A DNA stretch of 64,000 nucleotides from Pseudobacteroides sp. (GTDB lineage Bacteria > Bacillota > Clostridia > Acetivibrionales > DSM-2933), in contig NZ_DATCTU010000007.1 in assembly GCF_036567765.1 (NCBI RefSeq), forward strand, positions 1 to 64,000, written 5' to 3'. This document shows positions 1-9,182 of this stretch, piece by piece. The notes beneath the pieces were generated by a model. It ran no database searches, was not told the DNA's origin, and was given only the letters and a program-made list of their open reading frames with translations. A program made the translations under genes and the position numbers. Within the stretch, counting starts at the first letter, position 1. The number at the start of each line of letters is the position of its first letter.

Positions 1-140
1 ATCGTATTAAGGGATATAAACTACTCCCAATCCTTATTAATAGCATTTCAAAGGTGGAAGAGCATGGTAAACAGTCAGCAGGATGAGAAAAATGAAGTAA
101 AACTAAGCTACCGAAATTCTACGGAAGATAGGACAAGCTC
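1..140. other. Breakpoint sequence replacing the 3' part of a radical SAM gene
   Basis: Similarity between the truncated B12-radical SAM gene on the minus strand and its full-length relative at 9183-10526 stops abruptly near base 140, just after a shared SGA-x-YR stretch. From there to the left edge the sequence has no resemblance to the expected radical SAM continuation in any minus frame I read. The plus strand is open in frame 1 from base 1 through this segment, so it could be the end of a mobile-element gene, but I do not recognise it. An insertion or deletion is the simplest explanation; the other boundary lies outside the window. Confidence 0.4.
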
Positions 141-836
141 ACGATATTCTGCTCCGGAAAGTGATTTTGCAGCACAATATACACAATTTCCAGGACATCC
201 TCTTCCGGTTATTATATTTACAACAAAAGAATACTTGTTAATATCAAAAAACTCTCTCTTTGGTAGAGGCATTAAATCTAAATCAGTAATGGGGGGTCTT
301 AAAGAGTTTTTAATTACTGTATCTGATTTTTTGAATAATATACCAGGTATTTTATCAAAGCTAATTGTATTTTCATTAGAAACAATGGCTTCTGCCAGTT
401 CAAGGAAGCTAGACTCACCTTCCTTTCTAATAATGAAATCTACGTATTCTGAGGTTATTATATCTTCAGGTACGAGGGAGGGATGTGCCCCTCCAAATAC
501 AATTTTTACACTTGGAAAAGATAGTTTTATAAGCTTTGCCATATTCAATGCCAGTTCTATATTTTCCGTATGTACAGACAGACCAACAATAATTGGATTT
601 TCATTTTCCAGGATTCCAAAGATCTCTTCTTTGGATAAATGCTCACAGCACAAATCAATAAGGATTGGATGATACCCATTCAGTTCCAGCCACGTGCCAA
701 GTGAAATAAGGGCAAATGAAGGATTATATCCAAATTCTTTTTCCATGCCATCAATTTTATAAGTCATTGATGGCAAATTGATTAAAACAATATTATTGGC
801 CTTTGTATTAAGTTTAGTATATTCATAATCTTTCAT
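108..836 (-). pseudogene. Truncated B12-binding radical SAM enzyme (paralogue of the one at 9183-10526)
   Basis: About 240 residues remain. An N-terminal cobalamin-binding-like Rossmann domain (GGAHPSLVPEDI, then FIIRKEGES) is followed by the start of a radical SAM domain with the cluster motif CPGNCVYC. Similarity to the protein at 9183-10526 is very high up to SGAEYR; nine unrelated residues and a stop follow, so most of the radical SAM barrel is missing. The start shown is an internal ATG at 836 chosen from the relative's N-terminus; the frame is open back to a TTG at 902, which overlaps the end of the DUF4177 gene. Without the barrel it should not catalyse radical chemistry. It could be a decayed duplicate at the edge of the RiPP cluster, or a stand-alone B12/peptide-binding remnant. 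Confidence 0.7.
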
Positions 837-898
837 TATTTGGGTAAACTTCCTCTCGTAATATTTCTTGAGGTAGATTGCTAAAAACTCGTAAATCC

Positions 899-1087
899 TC
901 AAACTTGTTTTTCAAAGACCAATTCAATATATGATGCCGTACCGTATCCAGCTATCGGAGGTGCAAATAGTTGTAATAATCTCCAGCCGCGGCTAGCATA
1001 ATCATCAATTATAGTATGGTAATTTTCTTTTGCATTTGCAGTGCCGATTTTTTTGCATTCTACTCTTATTATTTTATATTCATACAT
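899..1087 (-). CDS. DUF4177 small protein
   Basis: 62 residues with the DUF4177 pattern: an N-terminal YEYKIIRVE strand, a central helix, and the signature RGWRLLQLFAP followed by a C-terminal strand ending in FEKQV. A good ribosome site (GGAGG) precedes the ATG. It lies 42 bases after the FtsX-type permease and just before the truncated radical SAM gene. DUF4177 proteins are small soluble alpha/beta proteins of unknown function and turn up in many contexts, so presence in the RiPP cluster does not assign a role. Family call fairly sure; function unknown. Confidence 0.7.
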   Translation of the reverse strand: MYEYKIIRVECKKIGTANAKENYHTIIDDYASRGWRLLQLFAPPIAGYGTASYIELVFEKQV

Positions 1088-1129
1088 AAGATTTCCTCCG
1101 TTTTATTTTTATTATTTAATATTTAAAAT

Positions 1130-2296
1130 TTACGATTTCAGCATTGCATCTCTTGGAGATATCCTTGAACTTTTCAATTTTATAATGACGAATATTACTA
1201 TAAACATAAGTAAAGACATTGCTAATGTAAATAGGATCACATATTTATTTATCGAATAATATGAAACGCTAAATTCCAAAAACTCGCTAATCTTTTTGTT
1301 TATATAGGTTTTAACTATATAACCACTAATAATAGATAGGAGAGTAGCAAAAACTACTGTTACAGATAGCCCTCCCAGGAATGTTTTAATAATGTATGAG
1401 TCGGATATACCCAGTGCTTTAAGCAAACCGATCTTTTTTGTAATACCTTTCATCAGATATGATAATAATAGAAAAACTATTATAACACTCATAAATAATA
1501 CAAATATTATATTAATAATAACATTGCGTTTTGATGTATCTTTTTGATAAAAGTTTGCATTAATTTGCCCAATATTATAGTCAGCCTTAAGGCCGATAAA
1601 AGAATTGTATATTTTTTCGTATTCCTTGCTGTCTATAGATTTCTTGGAATAAATTAATACCAGGTTCTCTACGGTTTTATTGCTGTTTATTGATTCATAG
1701 GTATCTCTTGATATAAAAATTGCACCTTTAAAATAATCTATGTTGTCATCTAAAATTCCAGAAACTGTATAGGTAGATATATCACTCTTTTCATAATCTT
1801 TTTTTAATGTTACCGGAATTTTAATTTTGTCACCGACTTTTACTTTGTAGTAATGTGCAGCGTAATTTCCAATTAGTGTTTCTTTTTCCCCTGGCTTTGG
1901 CATTCTTCCATCTTTTATATAACCTTTTAGTTGATCATCAAAAAAGTTATTTTCTACTCCGTATATCCAATAGTTAACTTTAAAGGACATTGTTGTACTT
2001 TGATTTGACAAAATATTTCTGGAGACTACAGGGTAAATATTATAATCTTTGTTATACAATTCTTTGAGCTTACTGGATAATCCGCTCTGATCATTATAAA
2101 GTTTATACCTAAGTAAGCCATCGCTATCTAGTTTCCCTGTGATTTCAATGTCAGGCATTGCAAGTTGAGTTAACTGGGAAGTCGCAAACATGACTTGAAC
2201 ACCTATATAAACAAAAAGAATTACCAGTATTGAAGAAAATGCAATTAGTATTTTTTTATTTTCAAATAAAACGTTTATAAATATCTTTCTAAACAT
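1130..2296 (-). CDS. FtsX/MacB-type ABC transporter permease
   Basis: 388 residues. One N-terminal membrane segment (about residues 13-35) is followed by a large extracytoplasmic domain (about 36-255) and three C-terminal membrane segments separated by loops (about 258-285, 308-330, 350-375). This is the topology of FtsX/MacB/LolC permeases, which mostly perform mechanotransmission rather than classical translocation. The start has a GGGAGG site upstream. The partner ATPase ends 12 bases before this gene, so the two form one transporter. At the end of a RiPP operon such a pair most often gives self-protection or pumps the product out of the membrane; that role is inferred here. The separate exporter at 12415-14175 is the likelier route for peptide secretion. 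Confidence 0.8.
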   Translation of the reverse strand: MFRKIFINVLFENKKILIAFSSILVILFVYIGVQVMFATSQLTQLAMPDIEITGKLDSDGLLRYKLYNDQSGLSSKLKELYNKDYNIYPVVSRNILSNQSTTMSFKVNYWIYGVENNFFDDQLKGYIKDGRMPKPGEKETLIGNYAAHYYKVKVGDKIKIPVTLKKDYEKSDISTYTVSGILDDNIDYFKGAIFISRDTYESINSNKTVENLVLIYSKKSIDSKEYEKIYNSFIGLKADYNIGQINANFYQKDTSKRNVIINIIFVLFMSVIIVFLLLSYLMKGITKKIGLLKALGISDSYIIKTFLGGLSVTVVFATLLSIISGYIVKTYINKKISEFLEFSVSYYSINKYVILFTLAMSLLMFIVIFVIIKLKSSRISPRDAMLKS

Positions 2297-2308
2297 TATA
2301 TGCCTCCC

Positions 2309-2959
2309 TTACAAATTAATGATTTCATCAGCATAATCATCAAAGTATTCATTATGGCTCGTTACTAATACCAATTTATTATTCTTATGACAATAATCAT
2401 TTATAAAATCAACTATCCTTTTTGAATTTTCCATATCAAGGTTTGATACAGGCTCATCACATATAAGAATAGACGGGTTTTTAATTATTGCCCTTGCAAT
2501 TCCAACTCTTTGCTGTTCACCGCCTGACAATTCAAAGGGCAGGTGATGGGATCTGTGAGAAAGATTTAAAAGAGAAAGTACTTCTTCTGCTTTTTTATAT
2601 GCATCTTTTGCAGATACCTTATTTTCGCAAATATCTAAAAGACAAATATTGTCTATAACTGTTAAACTATCAAGCAGGTTATAATCTTGGAATATTATAC
2701 CTATATGTTCCCTCCTGAATTTGCATTTTTTTTCATAGTTTAACGAGCTAACTAATTCATCATTAAAAAATATTTCACCACTATCTTGTTTTTGTAGAAG
2801 TGACAATAGAGTGAGTAATGTAGTTTTCCCTTTGCCGGACTCTCCCTTTATTTGATATAATGCTCCGGGTTTAAAATCATAACTGAAATCTTTTATAATT
2901 TCAATTTGCTTTCCTTTTTTTTTGTAGGACTTATTTAACTTTACCGTTGATACCCGCAC
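2309..2959 (-). CDS. ABC transporter ATP-binding protein (partner of FtsX-type permease)
   Basis: 216 residues from the preferred start. Walker A GESGKGKTT, signature LSGGEQQR, Walker B ILICDEPVSNLD and a switch histidine in VTSHNE are all present, so it should be an active ATPase of the LolD/MacB type. I chose the GTG at 2957-2959: a GAGAGGAG site sits 8 bases upstream and the protein then begins directly with the first strand. An in-frame ATG at 2981-2983, touching the preceding stop codon, would add eight residues but has no good site. It sits between the methyltransferase gene and the permease gene. Confidence 0.88.
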   Translation of the reverse strand: MRVSTVKLNKSYKKKGKQIEIIKDFSYDFKPGALYQIKGESGKGKTTLLTLLSLLQKQDSGEIFFNDELVSSLNYEKKCKFRREHIGIIFQDYNLLDSLTVIDNICLLDICENKVSAKDAYKKAEEVLSLLNLSHRSHHLPFELSGGEQQRVGIARAIIKNPSILICDEPVSNLDMENSKRIVDFINDYCHKNNKLVLVTSHNEYFDDYADEIINL

Positions 2960-2983
2960 AAATAAATCTCCTCTCGTTTTCAT

Positions 2984-3766
2984 TTATTTCTTAAGCAATT
3001 CAAATCTCATTATACCTTCTGGAATTTCTATAGTGTAATCCTTTATTTTGGTAAAACCACTTTCAGAGATTATTATATCAATAAGAGATTTGGAAAGTAA
3101 ATATTTAGTTGTATTTCCTAAATATCTATAGACTTCTCCTGTCCTTGTTATCTCTTCGCCATATAGATTAATAACTGATTTTGACTTGTCATTCCATATT
3201 TTTTCAGTAAGGATAATGAACGACTTTTGAGTAGCACTAAAGAAGTATTTGGGCTTCAGTTCACCTACAGTAATATTTTCAAATGAGGAATCTATATAAT
3301 TGAAAACAAATAATCCCCCATCTCGAAGATTTTTATATGTATTTCGGAAAATTTTTATTCTGTCCTCATTGTCCTTTAGTAAGCATAGTGAACCTTGGGA
3401 AAGAATCACCATGTCATATTTTTCTTCAGAAATATACTCGGCCATGTTTGCACATACAAGCTTTACATTCTCAAATTTGTCTATGCATTTACGTTGAAGT
3501 ATGTTAAGCATATCTTGTGATAAGTCGAGACCTGTTGCTTCATGACCATTTTCAAGTAAGGGTATTAAAACTCTGCCAGAGCCGCAAGCAAGTTCCAAAA
3601 CCTTGCTGCCATATACATTGGCTAGGCTCAGGTACAAGTCTATATCAAATTTTTCATTTGCACATTTATTATAAAATTCAGCAAAGAATCCTTCATAAAC
3701 GTCCAACTCTTTCAAATTAGGTAGATTTAAGTTCTTTATCCCTTTGCAAAATCCGAAATAATCCAT
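2984..3766 (-). CDS. Class I SAM-dependent methyltransferase of the RiPP cluster
   Basis: 260 residues. Motif I is clear (VLELACGSGRVLIPLLENGH, about residues 53-72), followed by the acidic SAM-ribose loop GLDLS and a post-II motif ending in DMVILSQGSL, all typical of the Rossmann-fold N/O-methyltransferase superfamily. The ATG has AAGGAG upstream. Position between the large radical SAM enzyme and the immunity-type ABC pair marks it as a tailoring enzyme. The substrate cannot be read from sequence: candidates are a backbone or terminal amine (including one made by the neighbouring aminotransferase), a carboxylate, or a side chain of the precursor at 11776-11991. Confidence 0.85.
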   Translation of the reverse strand: MDYFGFCKGIKNLNLPNLKELDVYEGFFAEFYNKCANEKFDIDLYLSLANVYGSKVLELACGSGRVLIPLLENGHEATGLDLSQDMLNILQRKCIDKFENVKLVCANMAEYISEEKYDMVILSQGSLCLLKDNEDRIKIFRNTYKNLRDGGLFVFNYIDSSFENITVGELKPKYFFSATQKSFIILTEKIWNDKSKSVINLYGEEITRTGEVYRYLGNTTKYLLSKSLIDIIISESGFTKIKDYTIEIPEGIMRFELLKK

Positions 3767-3785
3767 ATGTACTCCTTAGAATAGC

Positions 3786-6167
3786 TTAATTTCCATTTGC
3801 TCCAATAAAGCCATGGTAGTTTAGTTGGTTGTAAAGTGCATTGTATTGTAAAAAAGTACTAAGTTCTTTAGATCCTAATATAGCGTCCTTTTCTATGTCT
3901 CTGCATTTTATAACCTTATTGTTTAACAAATTACATAACAGAAAATTATTATTTATTTCAATAAGAATAACATTTTCATGAAAATTAAATCTTGGTTTTG
4001 TATTTTTTATTCCGTCATGAATGCTATTTAAAAATATATGAAAATATATATTATCTATACTGCTTTCATTCGTTAGTAATAAATTTAAAAAACCGATTAC
4101 TTTTAAATAGAAACAAAAATGTTTATTATTTTTTATAAAATCGCAGTAATCTTTGTCGCTGATATACCCCTGCAAGGAGACACACTTAGGACACCAGTTA
4201 TATGCTGAGCAGCTGATGCAATTTCGATGTGAGTATGTTTCTTTTAAAATATTATTAATGCCGTTAATAATGTTTTCATAACTATCGTTAATAGTTCCGA
4301 TTTTTATCTTGTTAATGCATCCAAGTATATTTTCATCTGCAATAGATACTCTTAATATTGAACATATGTTACATTTTCCTGAAAACATACATGCATTTAA
4401 ATAAATGCTGTTTTCCAAATCATTGAACTTCAATACTCTATTTTTAAAAAAGTTTTTTGCTCTCTTTTCAATCTCACTTAAAGATTGTGAAGAATCTATT
4501 TTATTGATCTTCATTTTGATAGGCTCATTTAAATATGTATTATTGGGTTGAATATATGTATATTCACCTTTTTCAATAATGGAAGCTTGGTCAGTAGGTA
4601 AATAACTATCGTTTCTATATGCATATTCCAAATTTTCATCATACATTTTAATTGAAAGCTTCAACTTCTTTCTATCGTCAGAAAAAAGGTTTTTCTTTGA
4701 TATTATTAGCTTTTCAGGATAAGAAATGACTTTACCATTTATGCTTATATTCCTATCAATAAAGACACTGTTTTTTTCATTAAAATCTTTAATCTCAATA
4801 AATTTAATTGTTCCAACGCTATTAAGATCTTGGTTTATGCCTGTAAAATAACTAATATATTCTTTCTTATGCTCTGATGTCTTCATCAGACTCTCTTTTA
4901 AATCACCGCTTATAATTTCGGTTTTTATTAGCTCATTAAAAACCGGATGCATATCATAATTGTTATAGTACGTGCGATATGGAAGAATTGTTGGAGATGT
5001 TTCTTTGTGTATTTGGTAATTAGCACTCTCCTCAAATATTTTACTTCCAGGGAAGCAAGTTGTAAAACATACACTAGTGTTCTTAATGGCATTGTTGCTC
5101 TTAATAAAATTAATAGTCTTTAAAGCGTCATAAAGTTCTTCATTTGGTAAACCAAAATTAACGCTTATATAAGGGTTGATTCCCTTTTGGGTAGCATAGT
5201 GAAACATATTTTGGAGGTTATAAATATAATCTGCAGCATTTTGATTTTTTCCAAGCTTGCCTAATTTATCGAGTGTGTTGCAAGATGCACTCTCTAACCC
5301 TATAACAATATTTTTGAAATTGCATTCGGCCATAGCATCGATTACATCTTTCGTAAGTAAATCTGATCTTGTGCAGCACCAAAACTGAAACTGAAGACCT
5401 GCTGAAATAATTTTGCTGCACAGCTCGATTGTTCTTTCTTTTGATACTGAGAAACAGTCATCAAAAAAACTGACCTTGGTATTTTTACCAGATATAAAGT
5501 AACTTATATATTTCAACTCTTGAATTATACTATTAATTGAATGAATTCTGAACATTTTGCTGTTAACATAAGAACAAAAGCTGCATTCCCCATAGCATCC
5601 TACAGAACTAACCATACCTACATTTTGAATTTCTTCAGGAGGGATAACACCGCTGCTATAGGGCAGTCCCAGATCATCCAGTGAATAGTCAATGTATTTC
5701 TTTTCAGTAGAATAAACTTTATTGTCAGCTTTATATATTATGTTACTAATTTCCCATATTTCCTTGTTGCATAATAGTATATCCTTTAAGGAATAGGCAA
5801 CGCTGTCAATCAAGCACATATCTATATATACTTCATCCAATAGATTATTTGCAATATAATTTGCTGACGCTCCGAAAACATAAACTGTAACGTTGGGATT
5901 TGATTTCCTCAATGTATTAATAATTAATTTATTTATGAAAAAGTTATATTCGTTGATATAAAAAACATAAGATCTTGATGAAATACTTGATAGTTCTCTT
6001 ATTATATCCGAATATCTTTTAATATTTTTATTTATATACTGCATGGTTTTGAGATCAAATTTATTCAAATAGCTCCTAATATAGGCACAGTCCAATTGAT
6101 ACTCTGCTCCAGTAATGTAACCGTTAACTACATTAATATAAACAAATACCGAATCATAAAATTGCAT
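3786..6167 (-). CDS. Large radical SAM enzyme with SPASM-like C-terminal Cys cluster
   Basis: 793 residues. The N-terminal ~150 residues have no motif I can assign but sit where B12-radical SAM proteins carry their cobalamin domain. The radical SAM motif is C191-x3-C195-x2-C198 (CYGECSFC), followed by SFFDDCFS and a barrel with RSDLLT and GLES motifs as in B12-radical SAM (Elp3/MiaB-like HMM) families. A ~150-residue strand-rich region follows, then a second Cys set (CMFSGKCNIC, CISCSAYNWCPKC, YCDF, HFC) resembling a SPASM/twitch domain for auxiliary Fe-S clusters. The last ~80 residues recall a PqqD-like fold weakly. Architecture and length are unusual. It is likely a peptide-modifying enzyme of this cluster; its reaction is unknown. 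Confidence 0.75.
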   Translation of the reverse strand: MQFYDSVFVYINVVNGYITGAEYQLDCAYIRSYLNKFDLKTMQYINKNIKRYSDIIRELSSISSRSYVFYINEYNFFINKLIINTLRKSNPNVTVYVFGASANYIANNLLDEVYIDMCLIDSVAYSLKDILLCNKEIWEISNIIYKADNKVYSTEKKYIDYSLDDLGLPYSSGVIPPEEIQNVGMVSSVGCYGECSFCSYVNSKMFRIHSINSIIQELKYISYFISGKNTKVSFFDDCFSVSKERTIELCSKIISAGLQFQFWCCTRSDLLTKDVIDAMAECNFKNIVIGLESASCNTLDKLGKLGKNQNAADYIYNLQNMFHYATQKGINPYISVNFGLPNEELYDALKTINFIKSNNAIKNTSVCFTTCFPGSKIFEESANYQIHKETSPTILPYRTYYNNYDMHPVFNELIKTEIISGDLKESLMKTSEHKKEYISYFTGINQDLNSVGTIKFIEIKDFNEKNSVFIDRNISINGKVISYPEKLIISKKNLFSDDRKKLKLSIKMYDENLEYAYRNDSYLPTDQASIIEKGEYTYIQPNNTYLNEPIKMKINKIDSSQSLSEIEKRAKNFFKNRVLKFNDLENSIYLNACMFSGKCNICSILRVSIADENILGCINKIKIGTINDSYENIINGINNILKETYSHRNCISCSAYNWCPKCVSLQGYISDKDYCDFIKNNKHFCFYLKVIGFLNLLLTNESSIDNIYFHIFLNSIHDGIKNTKPRFNFHENVILIEINNNFLLCNLLNNKVIKCRDIEKDAILGSKELSTFLQYNALYNQLNYHGFIGANGN

Positions 6168-6190
6168 ATTCTCGTCCGTTCCAATCTTAT

Positions 6191-7540
6191 CTAAAAAGAG
6201 ATATGTTTAAATGTATAGTCTAAAATATCAACTAAATTATTGATATTATCTTTATCTGCAATCAACATTGGAAGAATAGTTAGTCCAACATCTGAACGAT
6301 AAACAATAAGACCGTTGTTTTTTAAAATTTCTTGAATAGTGCAAATTTGTTCTGTTGTAAGATGCTCACCGGAATTTTTATTTATAAAGAGCTCTACCTC
6401 CAGCAATAACCCTTCTCCTCTTATTTCTCCGACATTAGGATGATACAACAACCTGTCTGATAATTGTTTTTTTAAATGATCTCCCATTGCCTTTACATTA
6501 GCACCAATATTCATTACTTCATACTGCTCAATGGAAGCGATGCAGGCAGCACATGACAATAAATTTCCACCTTGTGTAGAACCATGAGTTATAACACCAT
6601 CTGTGCTGCTATAGGCCTCAACAATCCTTGAATTGACAGAAACTGCACCCATAGGCAAATAGCCGCTGTTTATTCCTTTACCCATACATATGATATCAGG
6701 TTCTATCCCATATTTTTTTATATAGAAGGATTCACCGGTTCTGAAAAATCCTACAGCAACCTCATCAATAGCTAATAGAAGTTGGTATTTTTGGCAAATA
6801 TTATATACTCCGGTAATAAATTTTTCTGAAAGAACTTCGACTCCTTTTGATGCTAGAATTGGTTCAATAACAATCCCTGCAATTTTATCAATATTCTTTT
6901 TAATTATTTCTTCCAGATTATAAACACAATTGGAATCACATGAAGGATATTCGTTAGAACACTTGCACTTTCTGCATATTCCACCATTTATAAAGATAGC
7001 TTCTCCAGGCAAGGGTGATATATCATTTACAAACTCTTGCTCAATTCCGCTTATGCTAATGCTTCCGTAATATGTACCGTGGTAAGACCCATTTAAGCTT
7101 ACTATTAACTTCTTCTCCGGATGACCATTTAATGCCCAAAACTTTCTCATTATTTTAATAGATAGTTCAATGCTTTCCGATCCTGAGCAAGTAAAGAAAA
7201 TTTTTTTCATATTGGGCGGCAAAATACTTAGTATTTTACTTGCTGCCAATACTACTGTGGGATTTGTATAATCAAATAAAGAACAGTAAGGCAGCCTATT
7301 CAGTTGCTTCAGAATATAATCCTCAATTTTTTTGTTTCCATAGCCAAGTGAAATGTTCCATAAACCGCTTGAAGCATCCAGATATTTTCTGTTATTTATG
7401 TCGTAGAGATAGATGCCTTCGCCTTTTGTTATATTTAACATGCTAAAGTAGTTTCGTGTTGTGTTCGAGAAAGGATGCCAAACGGGATAATTTACATCAC
7501 TTCCCGTGTCTATAACAGTTCTTAAATTTAAAGTATTCAT
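6191..7540 (-). CDS. Class III PLP-dependent aminotransferase with Cys-rich insert
   Basis: 449 residues, normal for class III aminotransferases (BioA/ornithine/GabT fold). Visible features: substrate/PLP loop TCSGSES (117-123), SYHGTYYGS, the PLP-aspartate in AIDEVAVGF (D259), and the Schiff-base lysine K288 in MGKGINSGYLPMG. Between about 187 and 205 lies an insert with five cysteines, C189-x2-C192-x-C194-x6-C201-x3-C205, which could hold a metal or Fe-S cluster. GAGGT precedes the ATG; the gene follows the SPASM maturase by 27 bases. In a peptide cluster it may transaminate a carbonyl created on the precursor, as MpaD does in daptide biosynthesis, or supply a precursor amine. The family is sure; the substrate is inferred. 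Confidence 0.85.
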   Translation of the reverse strand: MNTLNLRTVIDTGSDVNYPVWHPFSNTTRNYFSMLNITKGEGIYLYDINNRKYLDASSGLWNISLGYGNKKIEDYILKQLNRLPYCSLFDYTNPTVVLAASKILSILPPNMKKIFFTCSGSESIELSIKIMRKFWALNGHPEKKLIVSLNGSYHGTYYGSISISGIEQEFVNDISPLPGEAIFINGGICRKCKCSNEYPSCDSNCVYNLEEIIKKNIDKIAGIVIEPILASKGVEVLSEKFITGVYNICQKYQLLLAIDEVAVGFFRTGESFYIKKYGIEPDIICMGKGINSGYLPMGAVSVNSRIVEAYSSTDGVITHGSTQGGNLLSCAACIASIEQYEVMNIGANVKAMGDHLKKQLSDRLLYHPNVGEIRGEGLLLEVELFINKNSGEHLTTEQICTIQEILKNNGLIVYRSDVGLTILPMLIADKDNINNLVDILDYTFKHISF

Positions 7541-7567
7541 TTGAAGACCTCGATTAATTTGTGTTCA

Positions 7568-8980
7568 CTAGACCATGCTCTTATTTGCATTAAATTTCCA
7601 CATATTGCCGATGATTGACTCTTTATAATAATTGCACATAGGATCATCAGAAGTAATGCTGCCATTGGATAATGCACATGCTCGGCACCCACCACCGCAA
7701 AAATACTTCATCTTGCAATCGAAACATCCTGAAGATTCTACATCGACACCGCAGCTTTTAGCAAAAGCTAAACCACTCTCAAAAGTAGCCTCATAAGTAT
7801 CACTGATAACGCTGCCAAGTTTAAATTCGTCATGATGCAATGAGGGGCACGGATATATATTTCCATCATAGTTTATACTTAATAAACCACAACCCACACC
7901 GCAGTTAACTCTTTTATCTCTAATTGCTACTTTACTTGCCTGGTCGGATGCAAAAGTCAATTCAACAAACTTTCTCTTATCATTCTCATCTATAAACATT
8001 TGTTCAGTTTCACGGATGTAATAAATATTGCTGTTTAGTTTGTCATAGTTTACTAAGAATTTTCCAACATAGTCCCTATATACTTCAACAGAAGGAGATA
8101 AATCTTTTATACTTGATTGGCCTCTTCCAACTGGCATTAACCTTGTTATATGTATTGCATCGATATTGTTTTCAAACACAAATTTAGGCAAATTGGGCAG
8201 ATCACTTATATTAAAACTTGTTGGAGTAAAAGATATAAGAAGTTTTTGTACTCCGATTTTTTTTGCAAGTTTAATCTTTTCAAGCATTTTTACAAATGAG
8301 CCTTGGCCTCTTGTTTTATCATGGAATTCAGGCGTTGTACCATCAACTGATATCTGCAGAGTGTTTATATTAGGCAGTACCCTTTCATAAGCTTCCTCCC
8401 CAACAGTACCATTTGTGATAAGTACAATCTTTTGAAATTTCAATGCCTTTAGATTTTGGATAAATTCTGGCAATTGTTTGTATAAAAATGGCTCTCCTCC
8501 ACTAATAATTATGTTTATTCTATTTTCTTCGGGAATTTGTTGGAGGAACTCTATAACTTTCTCGTGATCCAAGTCTTTATTATTAACCGCGTCAGAAATA
8601 GAATAACAGAATGGACACTTAAGGTTACACGTTCCGGTAACGTGAATCCATATATCCTCAGGGTATGCTGAATATTTAACCTCAATAATCTGTTTGTTGG
8701 AGTTGGATTCCAGTAATAGGTTGTTGTCTAATGCTTGTTTAAGGAAATCAGAGAAATATACCTTTAAAATATCCGGTGTAAAACTGTGTTTTTCTGCAAC
8801 AGTATTTATTACTTCATCAAGCGACAAATTTCCATTGCATAAGTCAAGTATTTCTTTTCCAGTACTGTTAGTTCTAAGCCATATTGCATTTTTATAATCA
8901 ATATACAGGAAATTATCATCTCTATTTGAAATTTCAAAATCAGAATCCAAAAAATACTTAACATTAAAGTTTATAGCCAT
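7568..8980 (-). CDS. Radical SAM/SPASM peptide maturase with N-terminal PqqD-like domain
   Basis: 470 residues in three parts. Residues 1-95 look like a PqqD-type RiPP recognition element (LYIDYKNAIWLRTN, then helices). The radical SAM core starts at C118-x3-C122-x2-C125 (CNLKCPFC), with GGEPFLY and an ISVDGTTPEFHD segment. The C-terminal SPASM domain has its cysteines in CGVGC, YPCPS, GCFDCKMKYFC and GGGCRAC. This is the architecture of RiPP maturases that make thioether or carbon-carbon crosslinks, with the three cysteines of the nearby precursor as likely targets. GGAGAGG precedes the ATG. The gene overlaps the preceding 72-residue gene by 17 bases, so translation is coupled. Confidence 0.9.
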   Translation of the reverse strand: MAINFNVKYFLDSDFEISNRDDNFLYIDYKNAIWLRTNSTGKEILDLCNGNLSLDEVINTVAEKHSFTPDILKVYFSDFLKQALDNNLLLESNSNKQIIEVKYSAYPEDIWIHVTGTCNLKCPFCYSISDAVNNKDLDHEKVIEFLQQIPEENRINIIISGGEPFLYKQLPEFIQNLKALKFQKIVLITNGTVGEEAYERVLPNINTLQISVDGTTPEFHDKTRGQGSFVKMLEKIKLAKKIGVQKLLISFTPTSFNISDLPNLPKFVFENNIDAIHITRLMPVGRGQSSIKDLSPSVEVYRDYVGKFLVNYDKLNSNIYYIRETEQMFIDENDKRKFVELTFASDQASKVAIRDKRVNCGVGCGLLSINYDGNIYPCPSLHHDEFKLGSVISDTYEATFESGLAFAKSCGVDVESSGCFDCKMKYFCGGGCRACALSNGSITSDDPMCNYYKESIIGNMWKFNANKSMV

Positions 8981-9182
8981 TTCTTAATTCCTCTCCTTCT
9001 ATCATTTGACCGTTAGGAAGAATAATGCATTTAACTTCTTCTAACGGACACCATACTTTAATTTCGGATTTTTCGCTAGGTTTTATCAAAATACCATTTT
9101 CTCCTTCTAGCTTCTCGTTTTTACATATTTCTCCGGCAAAACTTAAATTTGAGGTTGTCCTAAGAATTAATCTGTTGGTCAT
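8964..9182 (-). CDS. Small protein of unknown function inside the RiPP operon
   Basis: 72 residues; I do not recognise it. Its ATG directly follows the TAA of the B12-radical SAM gene and its end overlaps the start of the SPASM maturase gene by 17 bases, so it is translationally embedded between two radical SAM genes. The sequence has three cysteines (C20, C45, C52), looks soluble and strand-rich (EIKVWCPLEEVKCIILPNG), and has no signal peptide or Gly-Gly site. It could be an accessory or recognition subunit. A second precursor is less likely, because it lacks the hydrophobic tail and sits away from the export genes. Confidence 0.6.
   Translation of the reverse strand: MTNRLILRTTSNLSFAGEICKNEKLEGENGILIKPSEKSEIKVWCPLEEVKCIILPNGQMIEGEELRNGYKL

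Noticed and set aside
64..672. Long plus-strand reading frame at the left edge
   Set aside because: From about base 140 it is antisense to the clear radical SAM/B12 coding sequence and its composition follows that strand. Only the first ~140 bases could belong to another gene, and I recognise none.
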